Shown here: positions 49,272 to 56,913 of the stretch, one piece after another | Layout: each line of letters begins with the position of its first letter | Numbering within the stretch: position 1 is the first letter of the stretch | Assembly (NCBI GenBank): GCA_036000965.1 | Contig: DASYUT010000089.1 | Location: 1 to 56,913 of the forward strand | Reading direction: 5' to 3' | DNA length: 56,913 bases | Source: Actinomycetes bacterium | GTDB lineage: Bacteria; Actinomycetota; CALGFH01 | Notes under the pieces: generated by a model | The model's database searches: none | What the model was told of the DNA's origin: nothing | The model's input: the letters and a program-made list of their open reading frames with translations, nothing else | Position numbers and translations under genes: made by a program

Positions 49272-50900
49272 ATGCGGGAGTACGACGCCATCGTCGTCGG
49301 CGGCGGCCACAACGGGCTTGTCGCGGCCGCCTACCTGGCCAGGGCGGGCCTGTCGACGTTGGTCTGCGAGGCGCGCCACGTGGTCGGCGGCGCCGCCGTC
49401 ACCGAGCAGCCCTTCGGTCCCGGCTACCAGGTGACGTCGCTCTCCTACGTGGTCAGCCTGCTGCCGCCGGCGCTGGTGCGCGACCTCGACCTGGCCAGGC
49501 ACGGCTACGAGGTCTACCCCCAGGGCCCCTATTTCGTGGCCTACCCGGACGGGCGCTACCTGCAGCTGCCCGACGACCCGGCCAGGCGTCGGGCCGAGAT
49601 CTCGAAGTTCTCGCTGGCCGACGCCGCCGCGATGGAGCGCTGGGACGCCTGGATGGGCGGCCTGGCCGCGGTCCTCGGCCCCCTGCTGTCGGAGGTCCCG
49701 CCCCGGCTCGGGTCCCACCGGCCGGCCGAGCTGGCCAGGCAGGCGCGGCTGGCCTGGCGCCTGCGCTCACTCGACGAGCGCCGGGTGGCCGACACGACCC
49801 GGCTGTTCACCATGAGCATCGCCGACCTGCTCGACGACTTCTTCGAGTCGCCCGAACTCCAGGGCGTGCTGAGCGTCAGCGGGGTGATCGGCACCTGGGC
49901 CGGGCCGCGCTCCCCCGGCACCGCCTACGTCATGGCCCACCACCACATCGGCGACGTGGGCGACGGGAAGCTGGGCGGCTGGGGCTTCCCCAAGGGCGGG
50001 ATGGGCGGGGTCACGCAGGCGCTGGCCGGTGCGGCCCGCTCCTTCGGGGCGGAGGTGCGCACCTCCGCCCCAGTGGGCCGGATCACCACCCGGCACGGCC
50101 GGGTCACCGGCGTGGTGCTCGAGGGCGGCGAGGAGCTGCGTTCGGGCCTGGTGGTGACCACCACCCACCCGAAGATCGCGTTCCTGCGCCACCTCGACCC
50201 GCGCGAGCTGCCGGCCGACTTCGTCGCCGACATCGAGCGCTGGAAGACCCGAAGCGGGACCGTCAAGGTCAACCTCGCGGTCGACCGGCTGCCCGAGTTC
50301 GCCGCCAAGCCCGGCTTCGACCCGGAGGTCCACGGCGGCACGATCGTGCTCGCCCAGTCCCTCGACGACGTCGAAGGGGCCTTCCAGGACGCGGTGGCCG
50401 GGCGGCCCTCGGCCAAGCCGTTCGCCGACATCTGCATCCCGTCGGTGTTCGACACGACCCTCTGCCCCGAGGGCCACCACGTCGTCTCGATGTTCACCCA
50501 GTGGGTGCCTCACGAGTGGGCCGGCAAGCCCATGGACTCCGAGCTGGAGGGCCACGCCGACCGGGTGGTCGCCCGCGTCGAGGAGCTCGCGCCCGGGTTC
50601 ACCAGCTCGATCCTGCACCGGCAGGTGATCGGGCCCTACCAGATGGAGCACGAGTACGGCCTGGTCGGCGGCAACATCTTCCACGGCGAGCTGTCGGCCA
50701 GCCAGCTGTTCCACACCCGCCCGGCCGCCGGGTACGCCGACTTCCGCACCCCGGTCCGCGGCCTCTACCAGGCCAGCTCGGCCACGCACGGCGGCGGCGG
50801 GGTGACCGGCATCCCGGGCCGCAACGCGGTGGCCCAGATCCGCGGCGACCTGCGCCGGGCCCGGCTGGGACACCGCAAGGCCCGCCTGCCCCTCCGCTGA
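49272..50900 (+). CDS. FAD-dependent oxidoreductase, phytoene-desaturase/PYROXD2-like
   Basis: A 542-residue flavoprotein. The dinucleotide-binding N-terminus is YDAIVVGGGHNGLVAAAYLA followed by VCEARHVVGGAAVTE. Central motifs are GWGFPKGGMGGVTQALAGAA and VVTTTHPKIAFLRHL. The C-terminal FAD-binding part is GLYQASSATHGGGGVTGIPG, RNAVAQI. This is the CrtI/NAD(P)-FAD oxidoreductase family close to PYROXD2; no carotenoid genes are nearby, so desaturation of another lipid or aromatic is equally possible. The ATG follows CTCAGGAGGCAGC. A TetR-type operator lies about 130 bp upstream. Confidence 0.9.
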   Translation: MREYDAIVVGGGHNGLVAAAYLARAGLSTLVCEARHVVGGAAVTEQPFGPGYQVTSLSYVVSLLPPALVRDLDLARHGYEVYPQGPYFVAYPDGRYLQLPDDPARRRAEISKFSLADAAAMERWDAWMGGLAAVLGPLLSEVPPRLGSHRPAELARQARLAWRLRSLDERRVADTTRLFTMSIADLLDDFFESPELQGVLSVSGVIGTWAGPRSPGTAYVMAHHHIGDVGDGKLGGWGFPKGGMGGVTQALAGAARSFGAEVRTSAPVGRITTRHGRVTGVVLEGGEELRSGLVVTTTHPKIAFLRHLDPRELPADFVADIERWKTRSGTVKVNLAVDRLPEFAAKPGFDPEVHGGTIVLAQSLDDVEGAFQDAVAGRPSAKPFADICIPSVFDTTLCPEGHHVVSMFTQWVPHEWAGKPMDSELEGHADRVVARVEELAPGFTSSILHRQVIGPYQMEHEYGLVGGNIFHGELSASQLFHTRPAAGYADFRTPVRGLYQASSATHGGGGVTGIPGRNAVAQIRGDLRRARLGHRKARLPLR

Positions 50901-50977
50901 GCCCGCCAGCCGCGCCTCACCCCGGGGACGCGGGCGGCGCCGTGCAGCGACCCGTCCCAGTCCATGCCGGCGGCTCC

Positions 50978-51616
50978 TTACCGTGCCCGGGCGGGCACGG
51001 GCGCGCCCCAGGCGGCCTGGCCGGGGGGCGGCGGGGCGAGCCCCAGCTCGGCCGCTGCCGCGACCCGCACCCAGTCGAGCATCTGCTGCCTGGACAGCAC
51101 GCCGGTGTGGACGGTGACCTGGACCGCGAGGCCGTCGAGGAGGGCGGCCAGCCGCCAGGCGGCCCCGCTCGGGTCGGGGCAGGCGAACTCCCCCGCCGCG
51201 ACCCCGTCGCCGATCACCCCTGCGATCGTCTCCTTCCAGCGCAGGTCGAGCTCGCGCGAGACCCGCCGCAGCTCGGGGCTGCGCAGCGCCTGGCTCCAGG
51301 CGTCGATCCACATGACCCAGGCGTCGCTGCCGCCCGGCGCGTAGAGCCGGAACACCCGGTCGAGCCGGTCCAGGGCGGTGTGGTCCCCGGCGGCCGCCAC
51401 CGCGAGCTGGTCCAGGTCGGCCTGGGCCGCGTGGCGGAACGCCTCGCTGAGCAGGTTGTCCTTCGACGCGAAGTGGTAGAAGACCAGGCCGCTGGACACT
51501 CCGAGGGCGGCGGCCACATCTCCGACCCTGGTGCTGGAGAAGCCGCGTGCCCGCACCTCACGGCAGGTCGCCCTGAGGATCTCCTCGCGGCGCACGTCCG
51601 CCTTGATACGAGCCAC
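50978..51616 (-). CDS. TetR-family transcriptional regulator
   Basis: A 212-residue regulator from GTG 51616. The DNA-binding part is VRREEILRATCREVRARGFS, STRVGDVAAALGVSSGLVFY, HFASKDNLLSEAFRHA, a classical TetR helix-turn-helix. The C-terminal ligand domain (RLYAPGGSDAWVMWIDAWSQ, VHTGVLSRQQMLDWVRV) is like BetI/AcrR-type members. It is divergent from the Rieske oxygenase gene; the palindrome at 51680-51699 lies between them and a related box is 2.5 kb away before the FAD oxidoreductase. It therefore probably controls itself and both enzymes. Confidence 0.9.
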   Translation of the reverse strand: MARIKADVRREEILRATCREVRARGFSSTRVGDVAAALGVSSGLVFYHFASKDNLLSEAFRHAAQADLDQLAVAAAGDHTALDRLDRVFRLYAPGGSDAWVMWIDAWSQALRSPELRRVSRELDLRWKETIAGVIGDGVAAGEFACPDPSGAAWRLAALLDGLAVQVTVHTGVLSRQQMLDWVRVAAAAELGLAPPPPGQAAWGAPVPARAR

Positions 51617-51679
51617 GAACCGGGATTCTACCGGGTCGTGCGGCGACCGGCATCTGTCCGCGGCACGTCCCAGCCGATA

Positions 51680-51699
51680 AACTGACTGGTGAGTCAGTT
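51680..51699. promoter_or_regulatory. TetR-type palindromic operator 2
   Basis: AACTGACT-GGTG-AGTCAGTT, a perfect 8+4+8 inverted repeat, sits 17 bp before the Rieske oxygenase start and 64 bp before the TetR start. Its position and its similarity to the box at 49130 make it the likely binding site of the adjacent TetR protein. Confidence 0.75.
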
Positions 51700-51716
51700 C
51701 AAGAGCTGGAGGCCCG

Positions 51717-52907
51717 ATGACCCAGCCCGCAGCCGCCTCGCCCCTGACCGCGACCGACCTCCACGACAGCCTGCTCCCGTTCGGCCAGAGCCGCATGCTC
51801 CCCCGGGCCGCCTACGTCTCCGAGGCGGTCCTCGCCTGGGAGCTCGAGCACCTGTTCGCCGGGTCCTGGACGTGCGTCGGATGGGCCGGCTGGCTGGCCC
51901 GGCCGGGCAGCCTGCGCGCGGTCCAGGTGGGCCCGGCCGGGGTGCTGCTCGTCCGGGGCGGCGACGGCGAGCTGCGCGCGTTCGCCAACGTCTGCCGGCA
52001 CCGCGGGCACGAGCTGCTGGGCCCGGTCTCGCTCGCTTCAGGCAAGCCGGACAAGCAGCGCTCACGGCGGTCGATCGTCTGCCCCTACCACGCCTGGAAC
52101 TACGCCCTGGACGGCTCGCTGCGCGCGGCCCCCGGCTTCCGCGACCTCCCCGGCTTCGACCCGGCCGAGTGGGGGCTGCTGCCGCTCCCGGTCCAGGTGT
52201 GGCACGGCCTCGCCTTCGTCAACGCCTCGGGCGACGCCCCGCCCCTGGCCGAGCAGGCCGGCGAGCTCGACGACCTGGTCGCCCCCTACCGGCTCGCCGA
52301 CCTGGTCCCGCTCGGCGAGCACACCTACCTGCTCGCGGCGAACTGGAAGGTGGTGTGCGAGAACTACCACGAGTGCTACCACTGCCCGCTCATCCACCCG
52401 GAGCTGTGCCGGGTGAGCCCTCCCGACAGCGGCCGCAACTACAGCGGGCAGGCCGGCGCCTGGGTCGGCGGGTCGATGGACCTGCGCGACCACGCCGAGA
52501 CCATGTCCGCCGACGGGCGCAGCCTGGGCGTGCCCATCCCCGGGCTCGACGGCCAGCGGCTGCGCACCGTGCTGTACCTCGGCGTGCTCCCGAACCTGCT
52601 GCTCTCCCTGCACCCCGACTACGTGATGACCCACCTGCTCGAGCCGCTGGGCCCGGCCTCGACCCGGGTCACCTGCAGCTGGTACTTCCCGCGCGAGGCG
52701 GCCGAGCGTCCCGGCTTCGACCCCTCGTACGCGACGGCCTTCTGGGACACCACCAACCGGCAGGACTGGGCGGCGTGCGAGTCGGTGCAGCGCGGCCTGG
52801 CCTCCCCCCACTTCCGCCCGGGCCCGATGGCGCCCAGCGAGGACGCGGTCCACCACTTCGTCTCGATGCTGGCCCGCGCCTACCTGGGCACCCGTCCGGG
52901 CGGGTAG
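51717..52907 (+). CDS. Rieske-type aromatic ring-hydroxylating oxygenase, alpha subunit
   Basis: A 396-residue protein. The Rieske [2Fe-2S] site is NVCRHRGHELLG (Cys, His) with CPYHAWNYALDG (Cys, His). The mononuclear iron site is NYHECYHCPLIHPELC (two His), with the Asp in FWDTTNRQDWAACE. This matches the alpha subunit of Rieske non-heme oxygenases, near those acting on choline, stachydrine or small aromatics. No beta subunit or reductase gene is adjacent. The ATG follows GCTGGAGGCCCG, just behind the TetR box. The 3' end overlaps the converging response regulator by 28 bp. Confidence 0.93.
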   Translation: MTQPAAASPLTATDLHDSLLPFGQSRMLPRAAYVSEAVLAWELEHLFAGSWTCVGWAGWLARPGSLRAVQVGPAGVLLVRGGDGELRAFANVCRHRGHELLGPVSLASGKPDKQRSRRSIVCPYHAWNYALDGSLRAAPGFRDLPGFDPAEWGLLPLPVQVWHGLAFVNASGDAPPLAEQAGELDDLVAPYRLADLVPLGEHTYLLAANWKVVCENYHECYHCPLIHPELCRVSPPDSGRNYSGQAGAWVGGSMDLRDHAETMSADGRSLGVPIPGLDGQRLRTVLYLGVLPNLLLSLHPDYVMTHLLEPLGPASTRVTCSWYFPREAAERPGFDPSYATAFWDTTNRQDWAACESVQRGLASPHFRPGPMAPSEDAVHHFVSMLARAYLGTRPGG

Positions 52908-53329
52908 GGCCCGCTACGCGGTCCCCGTGCCCAGCGGGCCGCGACCTGCTCCACCTCGGCCCGGAAGCGCGCGCCGTCGACGGGCTTGCACACATACCAG
53001 GTCGCACCCACCCGCAGGGCCTGCTCGCGGTCCTCCTCCCGCTCCGAGGACGTCAGCACGACCACCGGGAGCGAGCGCAGGGCGGCGTCGGCGCGGATCC
53101 GGGCCAGGACCTCGAGCCCGTCGAGCCTCGGGAGCTTGAGGTCGAGCAGCACGAGCTGGGGCAGGGCCTGGCTGTCGAAGCGGCCCCGCCGCAGGTGGTC
53201 CAGGGCCTGCTCGCCGGTGCGGGCCACGTCGACGGTGACGCCGGCCAGGTCCTTGAGCGAGCGCCGGATCAGGAAGAGGTGGTCGTCGTCGTCCTCGACC
53301 ACCAGCACGCGCACCGCCGCCGTGGTCAT
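52880..53329 (-). CDS. Rcp1-type single-domain response regulator
   Basis: A 149-residue CheY-like receiver without output domain. The acidic pocket is VLVVEDDDDHLFLIRRSL, the phospho-Asp is in LPQLVLLDLKLPRLDGLEVL, the Thr/Ser switch is VVVLTSSEREED, and the Lys lies in WYVCKPVDGARF. The long DDDDHLFL start and LDLKLPRLDG are typical of Rcp1-like regulators that pair with PAS/GAF or phytochrome kinases. Its ATG overlaps the kinase stop (ATGA), so the two are made together. With no DNA-binding domain it probably acts by protein contact or a phosphorelay. Confidence 0.92.
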   Translation of the reverse strand: MTTAAVRVLVVEDDDDHLFLIRRSLKDLAGVTVDVARTGEQALDHLRRGRFDSQALPQLVLLDLKLPRLDGLEVLARIRADAALRSLPVVVLTSSEREEDREQALRVGATWYVCKPVDGARFRAEVEQVAARWARGPRSGPYPPGRVPR

Positions 53330-55560
53330 ACCAGTGCCCCCCGGTCGTGCAGGGCCAGGTTCCGGTCCTGCTCGGGCCAGCGGCCGACCAGGTGGCCGGG
53401 CAGCACCACCCGCACGTCGGCGCCGCCGTTGCCGCCGCCGGCGCTGCTGCCGCCGCCGGCGCTGCTGCCGACGCCGGCGCTGCTGCCGACGCCGGCGCTG
53501 CCGCTGCCGCCGACACCGCTGTTGCCGCCGCCGGCGCTGCTGCCGCTGCCGTCGACGCCGCTGTCGTGGATGGCGGTGCTGCCGGCGCTGCCGTGGATGG
53601 CGATGCTGCCGCCGAGCAGCTCGACGATCTTGCGGCAGATGGCCAGCCCCATCCCGGTCCCGGCGCTGGTGGAGGGCCCGTCCAGCCGCTCGAAGACCCC
53701 GAACACGCGCTCGCGGTGCTCGGGCGGGATGCCCTTGCCGTCGTCGCGCACGGACAGCTCCAGCGCGCCGTCGGCGCGGGTCGCGGCCTCGATGGTCACG
53801 TTGACGTCGGGCCGGCCACCGTGGCGGACGGCGTTCTCGACCAGGTTGGTGAGCAGCTGGCGGAAGCTGACCGGGTTGCTGGCCACGACCGGCAGCCGAC
53901 CCACGTGGAACCTGGCCGCCGGGTGGGCCACGACCGCCTCGTCGACGATGGTCCCGGCGAGCTCGGCGAGGTCGACCTCGCCGACGTCGCCGCCGAGCCG
54001 GCCCACCCGTGACAGGTCGATCAGGTCGTGGATGAGCCGCTGCATGTACAGGGTGCAGTCGGACATGCGCTGGACGTAGTGGTTGCCCTCCTCGCCGAGC
54101 ACGTCGCCGTAGTCGACCCTCAGGTACTCGAGGTAGCCGAGCAGGGAGACCATGGGGCTCTTGAGGTCGTGCGAGGCGCTGTACATCAGGGTTTCGAGCT
54201 CGGCGTTGGTCCGCTCCAGCTCCCGGCTGGCTGCGGCAAGCGCGTCCTCGGCGCGCCTGCGCTCGGTGATGTCGCGGATCACGCCCGAGAACGCCAGGCC
54301 CTCGCTGGACCGCCACGCGCCGATCGACAGCTCGACCGGGAACTCGTGGCCGTCGCGGTGCAGCGCGACCAGCTCCACCACGCTGCCGGCCAGCTTGGAG
54401 TGGCCGCTCTGCCTGACCCTGGCCAGCCCCTCCTCGTGCAGCGCCCGCAGCCGCTCGGGAATGATCACCGTCAGCGGCCGGCCCAGCACCTCGTCGGCGG
54501 CCCAGCCGAACATCTGCTCGGCCCCCTGGTTCCACGAGCGCAGCCGCCCCTCGGCGTCGGCCGACACGATCGCGTCCATGGCCGCACCCGTCACGCCCCG
54601 GAACCGCTCCTCGGACGCCCGCAGCGCGTCCTCGGCGCGCCTGCGCTCGATGATCGGGCCGAGCTCGCCGGCCGCCCGTGCGATGCGCTGCAGGCGTCCC
54701 GGCTCCCCGACCCGCTCGTAGGCGACGAAGAACTCCAGGACTGCCACGAGCCCGGTCGGGGTCTTGACGGGGACCGCGATCGCCTCGCCGACCCCGCTCC
54801 GGCGCGCCGCGGCGCCCCGGTCGAACCGGTCCAGGTCGTCGGCGTCGCGGAGCAGGCACGGCTGGCCGGTCGTCCACACCCGGCCCGGGAGCCCGGCGCC
54901 GTACCCGAAGCGGAGCTGCTCGCTGTCGGCGCGGAGCTGGTCGAAGCCGTACCCTTTGGCATACCAGCCGGTGCTGCACACCAGGGCGCCGTCCACCGGC
55001 ACCCAGGCCTGGCCCATCGCGCACCTGGTGAAGTGGCAGATCGTCTGGACCGCCGCGGTCAGCATCGCGTCGCTGTCGGCGGCCTCGCCCATGATCTTGA
55101 GCAGGAACTCGAAGAACCGGCGCTCATGCTCGGAGCGCATGGCCTCGGTCAGGTCCCGCACCACGGCGAGGGCGAGCTGGGGCCGTCCCCGGCCGTCGTG
55201 GACCGGCGACAGGTCCCATGCGCCCCAGACGAGCTGCTGGTTGTCGAGCCGCTGGCAGCGCGTGTCGACCAGGTGGCGGTCGAGTCTCTGGCCGAACACC
55301 GCCGCCAGCGCGCCGCGGGCGAGCTCGGCGTCGGGCGGGTAGGCGAGCGACCCGAGCGACCGGCCGCGGAGCCCTCCGCTGCCGCACCCGAGCAGCTCCT
55401 CGAGCCTGCGGTTGGCGGCGACGACCCAGCCGTTCGGGTCGAGCACGCACGCCGGCAACGGCGCCTGCTCGACGATCGCGATCGACCGGACGTCGCTTGG
55501 GGGCACCCGCCACCTGGAGCGCCGCCCTCGCCCAGCGCGCCCACCCATCCACATCGCCAT
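53326..55560 (-). CDS. PAS-GAF-PAS sensor histidine kinase
   Basis: A soluble kinase of about 744 residues. Order: PAS (IVEQAPLPACVLDPNGWVVA), GAF (TICHFTRCAMGQAWVPVDGA, GYGAGLPGRVWTTGQPCLL), PAS with PAC (MDAIVSADAEGRLRSWNQGA, FSGVIRDITERRRAEDAL), then the His in LMYSASHDLKSPMVSLLGYL, N-box LTNLVENAVRHGG, G1 VRDDGKGIPPEHRE and G2 GTGMGLAICRKIVELLGG. Between the last strands of the ATPase domain there is an unusual Gly/Ser/Ala-rich insert of about 45 residues (GSAGVGSSAGVGSSAGGG repeats, 53430-53570). ATG 55560 is used. It shares an ATGA overlap with its response regulator. Confidence 0.92.
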   Translation of the reverse strand: MAMWMGGRAGRGRRSRWRVPPSDVRSIAIVEQAPLPACVLDPNGWVVAANRRLEELLGCGSGGLRGRSLGSLAYPPDAELARGALAAVFGQRLDRHLVDTRCQRLDNQQLVWGAWDLSPVHDGRGRPQLALAVVRDLTEAMRSEHERRFFEFLLKIMGEAADSDAMLTAAVQTICHFTRCAMGQAWVPVDGALVCSTGWYAKGYGFDQLRADSEQLRFGYGAGLPGRVWTTGQPCLLRDADDLDRFDRGAAARRSGVGEAIAVPVKTPTGLVAVLEFFVAYERVGEPGRLQRIARAAGELGPIIERRRAEDALRASEERFRGVTGAAMDAIVSADAEGRLRSWNQGAEQMFGWAADEVLGRPLTVIIPERLRALHEEGLARVRQSGHSKLAGSVVELVALHRDGHEFPVELSIGAWRSSEGLAFSGVIRDITERRRAEDALAAASRELERTNAELETLMYSASHDLKSPMVSLLGYLEYLRVDYGDVLGEEGNHYVQRMSDCTLYMQRLIHDLIDLSRVGRLGGDVGEVDLAELAGTIVDEAVVAHPAARFHVGRLPVVASNPVSFRQLLTNLVENAVRHGGRPDVNVTIEAATRADGALELSVRDDGKGIPPEHRERVFGVFERLDGPSTSAGTGMGLAICRKIVELLGGSIAIHGSAGSTAIHDSGVDGSGSSAGGGNSGVGGSGSAGVGSSAGVGSSAGGGSSAGGGNGGADVRVVLPGHLVGRWPEQDRNLALHDRGALV

Positions 55561-55820
55561 CCCCCCCCACGCCTCCGGACCCGGCCACCCTCCGTGGGTC
55601 AGAGGTCCGGATACCGCTAATTGGGCGTCCTTATAGCATCGCGCCGATCGCATGGCGAAACGGCGGGAACGCCCGTCGGCGCCACTCCCGGCGATCTTGA
55701 CCGCCCGGCACGAAGCCGGCGCCCCGGAAACCGGCCGGCACAGGGCTCGACGCTGCGCGCCGAGCCGGGACCGCGACCGGATCCTCCGCCTGGATGAAGG
55801 ATGAGTAAGGGGAGTGATGC

Positions 55821-55848
55821 GGCCTGGGTTAGACGTCTAACCCAGGCC
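55821..55848. terminator. 28-bp perfect palindrome after the small-gene chain
   Basis: GGCCTGGGTTAGAC followed directly by its complement GTCTAACCCAGGCC. It starts 6 bp after the stop of the leftmost gene of the chain (55854), so it is probably that operon's terminator; the RNA hairpin would form with a small loop from the central bases. A TetR-like or recombinase site is also conceivable. Confidence 0.6.
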
Positions 55849-55853
55849 TTCGG

Positions 55854-56024
55854 CTATCGGAGGGTCTTGGCCCACCGGTCGAGTTCCCCGGTGAGCTGGA
55901 CGATGATCCCGGGGACCTTGATGTCCAGGATCAGCGCGTCGGCGGTGAGCATCGCCAGCAGCTCCCCGACCCGCTCCACATCGGCCTGGAACGCCTCCCT
56001 GGTGACCTCCCTCGGGTCGCTCAC
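55854..56024 (-). CDS. small hypothetical protein, end of coupled gene chain
   Basis: A 56-residue protein from GTG 56024, overlapping the previous gene's stop (GTGA). It reads VSDPREVTREAFQADVERVG, ELLAMLTADALILDIKVPGI and IVQLTGELDRWAKTLR: a helix, a short strand and a second helix. No family recognised. Small acidic coupled proteins like this are common in actinophages and integrative elements. Confidence 0.6.
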   Translation of the reverse strand: MSDPREVTREAFQADVERVGELLAMLTADALILDIKVPGIIVQLTGELDRWAKTLR

Positions 56025-56379
56025 GGCTCACCGTCCGCTGGGTCGATCGCGTCCCATCCCGGCGGTGGGCGGTCGACCAGGACCCGCCAGTCCACGTAGT
56101 CCGAGCCGGTCGCGCTCTTCCGCTTGCCGAGGTTCTTGACCCCGACCATCTCCCCCAGCTTCGGCTGCAACCGCTTCAAACCGTTCAGGAGGGCCTGGTG
56201 GAGCAGCCAGAGGCTCCGGCGCTCCCCGTCGTCGCCTTCCACGACCATGACCCACACGTCCCCGCGGTACTCCGCGTGGGCTTTCACCAGGCGCAGGTAG
56301 CGGCCGACGTACGCCTCCCCTCGTGGAGGATCAGGGGCTCGGGCAGGCCCTCGTCCAGCTGCTCCCGGAGGTCGCTCAC
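56021..56379 (-). pseudogene. phage-like hypothetical protein with a one-base frameshift
   Basis: From GTG 56379 (overlapping the upstream stop) it reads VSDLREQLDEGLPEPLILHE; at the G run about 56322-56325 one missing G shifts the frame, after which it continues EAYVGRYLRLVKAHAEYRGD, VWVMVVEGDDGERRSLWLLH, QALLNGLKRLQPKLGEMVGV and SATGSDYVDWRVLVDRP. Restored, the protein has about 119 residues and looks like a small OB-fold-type protein seen in phages and plasmids; this is an impression. The frameshift at a homopolymer could be a sequence error. Confidence 0.55.
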
Positions 56380-56717
56380 GCGGATCGCTCCTCGTCGTCG
56401 GGCCCCAGGTCGTAGTGGGCTTCCTCCAAGCGCCGCTCGGTCTCGAGGTCTTCCCACCGGCCATCGGGAGATGGCAGGTCCGCCCCTTGAGACAGGACGT
56501 GACCGGAATGTGCGTCATGTGACGCCGTTTCGATCCCGGCCAGCTCCTCCTCGGTGGGGATGTGGTCCAGCAGCTCCGTCCGGACCCACTGGCCATCGGT
56601 GAGGTTCACGGTCCGGACCGGGGCGAGCCGGACGCCGGCCTGGATCAGGACCTCGCGCTGGGCCACATCGAGGCCGTTGACGCTGAGCACGCGCACGTGC
56701 GATGACTGCTCTCGCAT
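56376..56717 (-). CDS. small hypothetical protein, first of the coupled chain
   Basis: A 113-residue protein from ATG 56717 with AAGGAGTGAGCC upstream. It reads REQSSHVRVLSVNGLDVAQR, EVLIQAGVRLAPVRTVNLTD, GQWVRTELLDHIPTEEELAG and ends acidic (LEEAHYDLGPDDEERSA). No family recognised; no membrane or signal segment. Its stop overlaps the next gene's GTG start. The three genes form one translationally coupled operon, probably cargo of a mobile element that continues beyond the window. Confidence 0.6.
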   Translation of the reverse strand: MREQSSHVRVLSVNGLDVAQREVLIQAGVRLAPVRTVNLTDGQWVRTELLDHIPTEEELAGIETASHDAHSGHVLSQGADLPSPDGRWEDLETERRLEEAHYDLGPDDEERSA

Positions 56718-56780
56718 CGAAGGCTCACTCCTTCGGTGTCGGGCCGGGGGGCGCTCCAACGCCGCCCCGGCCATCCCTGT

Positions 56781-56810
56781 ATTACACTCGACTCCGTTCC
56801 CGCAGGTCAG
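56781..56810 (-). promoter_or_regulatory. possible promoter of the coupled gene chain
   Basis: On the minus strand CTGACC (56805-56810) is followed after 18 bases by TGTAAT (56781-56786), a fair -35/-10 pair for a housekeeping sigma factor, about 60 bp before the first start codon at 56717. Confidence 0.4.
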
Positions 56811-56861
56811 GGCGTTGCTGGTGCCCTTCGCCCACCGCCCGGAGCCGTACCACCTCGCGTA

Positions 56862-56913
56862 TTACGCCTCCTCGATCGCCACCCCCTTCTCGGCCAGCCA
56901 GCCGGCCAGGACG
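56862..56913 (-). CDS. C-terminal end of a gene running in from the right edge
   Basis: The minus strand reads VLAGWLAEKGVAIEEA and a TAA stop at 56862-56864. Only the last 16 residues are visible, a helix end. The family cannot be told. Confidence 0.4.
   Translation of the reverse strand, partial: VLAGWLAEKGVAIEEA

Noticed and set aside
1-56913. tRNA or rRNA genes
   Set aside because: No cloverleaf-like GGTTC/TTCGAATC arms or rRNA signature stretches were noticed on reading both strands; a covariance search would be the proper test.

Overview
The window is high-GC DNA (about 70% or more by eye outside a few patches) and looks like a chromosome segment of an actinobacterium. Supporting signs are frequent GTG/TTG starts, ATGA/GTGA start-stop overlaps, an actinobacterial XRE regulator, HxlR and TetR regulators, a DrrB-type exporter, a Rcp1-type response regulator and XylF/ROK sugar genes. 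I cannot name the genus. No rRNA, tRNA or CRISPR array was seen.

Layout. 1-15 kb: start of an XRE regulator, a class III aminotransferase, a secreted penicillin-acylase-family hydrolase, a stand-alone propeptide-like protein beside a subtilase with a C-terminal beta-propeller, a CHAT-TPR caspase-like protein divergent from a second subtilase, a 2-hydroxyacid dehydrogenase and a GAF protein. 15-20.4 kb: a XylFGH-like sugar ABC transporter convergent with a ROK kinase and NanE, which suggests amino-sugar uptake and catabolism. 20.4-26.8 kb: a scarred region of truncated or frameshifted genes (LtrA, Tn3-type transposase, YciI, DinB, methyltransferase, DrrAB, WD40, transposase tail) around an intact thioesterase/HxlR pair.

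27-42.4 kb is the notable part. On the minus strand I recognise seven copies of the fluoride riboswitch aptamer (crcB motif) within about 11.2 kb. They lie in front of a pair of MutS-like ATPases, a 154-aa protein of an unrecognised family, an MFS transporter, a small membrane protein, a cysteine-motif protein and others. Truncated or frameshifted antiporter, universal stress protein, TMEM175-like and MFS fragments lie among them. No CrcB/Fluc or CLC-type fluoride exporter is visible, so the region reads as an alternative fluoride-response island, partly decayed and mosaic.

42.5-55.6 kb: a SIS-domain sugar isomerase/deaminase-like protein with a second XylF-like binding protein, a membrane histidine kinase, an anti-sigma-type ATPase, a cytochrome P450, an FAD oxidoreductase, a TetR regulator and a Rieske oxygenase. 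Two copies of a TetR-type palindrome sit before the oxidoreductase and the oxygenase. A PAS-GAF-PAS histidine kinase with its response regulator follows. 55.8-56.9 kb: a chain of small coupled genes that looks like mobile-element cargo. Several frameshifts fall at homopolymer runs, so some broken genes may be sequence errors rather than true pseudogenes.
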